A DNA stretch of 64,000 bases from Sporolactobacillus sp. THM7-7 (lineage in GTDB: Bacteria; Bacillota; Bacilli; Bacillales; Sporolactobacillaceae). Made by a program: the position numbers and the translations under genes. Of the stretch, positions 63,755-64,000 are shown one piece after another. The notes under the pieces were generated by a model that saw only the letters and a program-made list of their open reading frames with translations, ran no database searches and was not told where the DNA came from. The stretch is taken from positions 30,671-94,670 of the forward strand of contig NZ_SEMB01000011.1 of the NCBI RefSeq assembly GCF_004153225.1. The letters run 5' to 3'. The stretch's first letter is position 1, and each line of letters begins with the position of its first letter.

Positions 63755-63854
63755 GATGACCACATCCCTGATGTTTTCCTCTTTTCCAGCAAAAATAAGG
63801 AGCTTATAAAAAAAGAGGGTCCTCTGACCCATTATAACTTTTTCGTTGAGAAAA

Positions 63855-63949
63855 GAAAACGGCTATTCAGCGGGGGTAAGTCAAGTGATTGTGGGTATCT
63901 TTTTGATCCCTTTAAATACAAAATCATTTTTTTAAATAAGCCGTTTTCG
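63855..63949. other. Long-loop inverted repeat upstream of ywfO
   Basis: GAAAACGGCTATT (63855-63867) faces AATAAGCCGTTTTC (63936-63949) across about 68 nt. It may be a degraded element or a leader structure; the window ends soon after. Confidence 0.4.
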
Positions 63950-64000
63950 ATTTTGTCCTAATCCGTTGGGAACCCTTTTTGATTCGTCCGTGTTATCGAT

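Overview
The window is chromosomal DNA of an endospore-forming member of the Bacilli. Five sporulation genes are present (spoIIID, cut by the left edge, then spoIIQ, spoIID, spoIIR and spo0F). The gene order largely follows the Bacillus subtilis chromosome from the spoIIID/spoIIQ area through murAA, atp, upp, glyA, ywlG, ywlC, spoIIR, prmC, prfA, tdk, rho, glpX, murAB, spo0F, pyrG, rpoE, argS, ywiB, pbpG, ywhD, ywgA and ywfO. Base composition is near 50% GC, so a Sporolactobacillaceae-like organism is plausible; that placement is inference. Most genes are on the minus strand.

Layout. 1-6.8 kb: spoIIID, a repeat array, a NERD-domain protein, a small membrane protein, and a ywrABCD-like cluster (two chromate-transporter halves, a gamma-glutamyltransferase and an Lrp-type regulator). 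7-15 kb: spoIIQ, spoIID, murA, ywmB and ywzB, with two large repeat arrays. 15.4-22.9 kb: the F1Fo ATP synthase operon (atpC to atpB, plus an AtpZ-like subunit). 23.4-29.2 kb: upp, glyA, ywlG, mntP and tsaC. 29.5-41.9 kb: spoIIR, prmC, prfA, tdk, rpmE (type B), rho, glpX, murAB, spo0F, pyrG and rpoE. 42.3-53.7 kb: a cardiolipin synthase, argS, ywiB, a class A PBP, a pair of YdcZ-like membrane proteins, asd, ywhD and a PC4/YdbC-like protein. 54-58.6 kb: a complete alkanesulfonate operon (ssuEBACD), more AT-rich than its surroundings. 59-63.8 kb: a stand-alone glutamate-cysteine ligase, a transaldolase, a GNAT acetyltransferase, ywgA and ywfO.

The most unusual feature is a set of intergenic satellite arrays with a period of about 21 bp (two B-DNA turns). 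At least seven arrays and two decayed relics occur in this window, about 4.4 kb or 7% of it. Each array is homogeneous inside but differs from the others. Aligning the units by eye suggests that all derive from one ancestral unit (T-rich strand skeleton near TTCSGATGCACTTTCTC). Two arrays carry higher-order repeats: an approximately 82-bp four-unit cycle at 0.5-1.3 kb, and an exact 441-bp (21 x 21) segmental duplication at 8.4-9.1 kb. They contain no spacers, transposase or convincing coding sequence. I know of no described system that they match.

Regulation visible in the sequence includes a pyrG leader with all parts of CTP-sensitive reiterative-transcription attenuation, many intrinsic terminators, a recurring terminator-like element, and a perfect 11-bp inverted repeat overlapping the -35 box of the ssu promoter. 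Start sites were chosen by ribosome-binding-site position; several are GTG or TTG.
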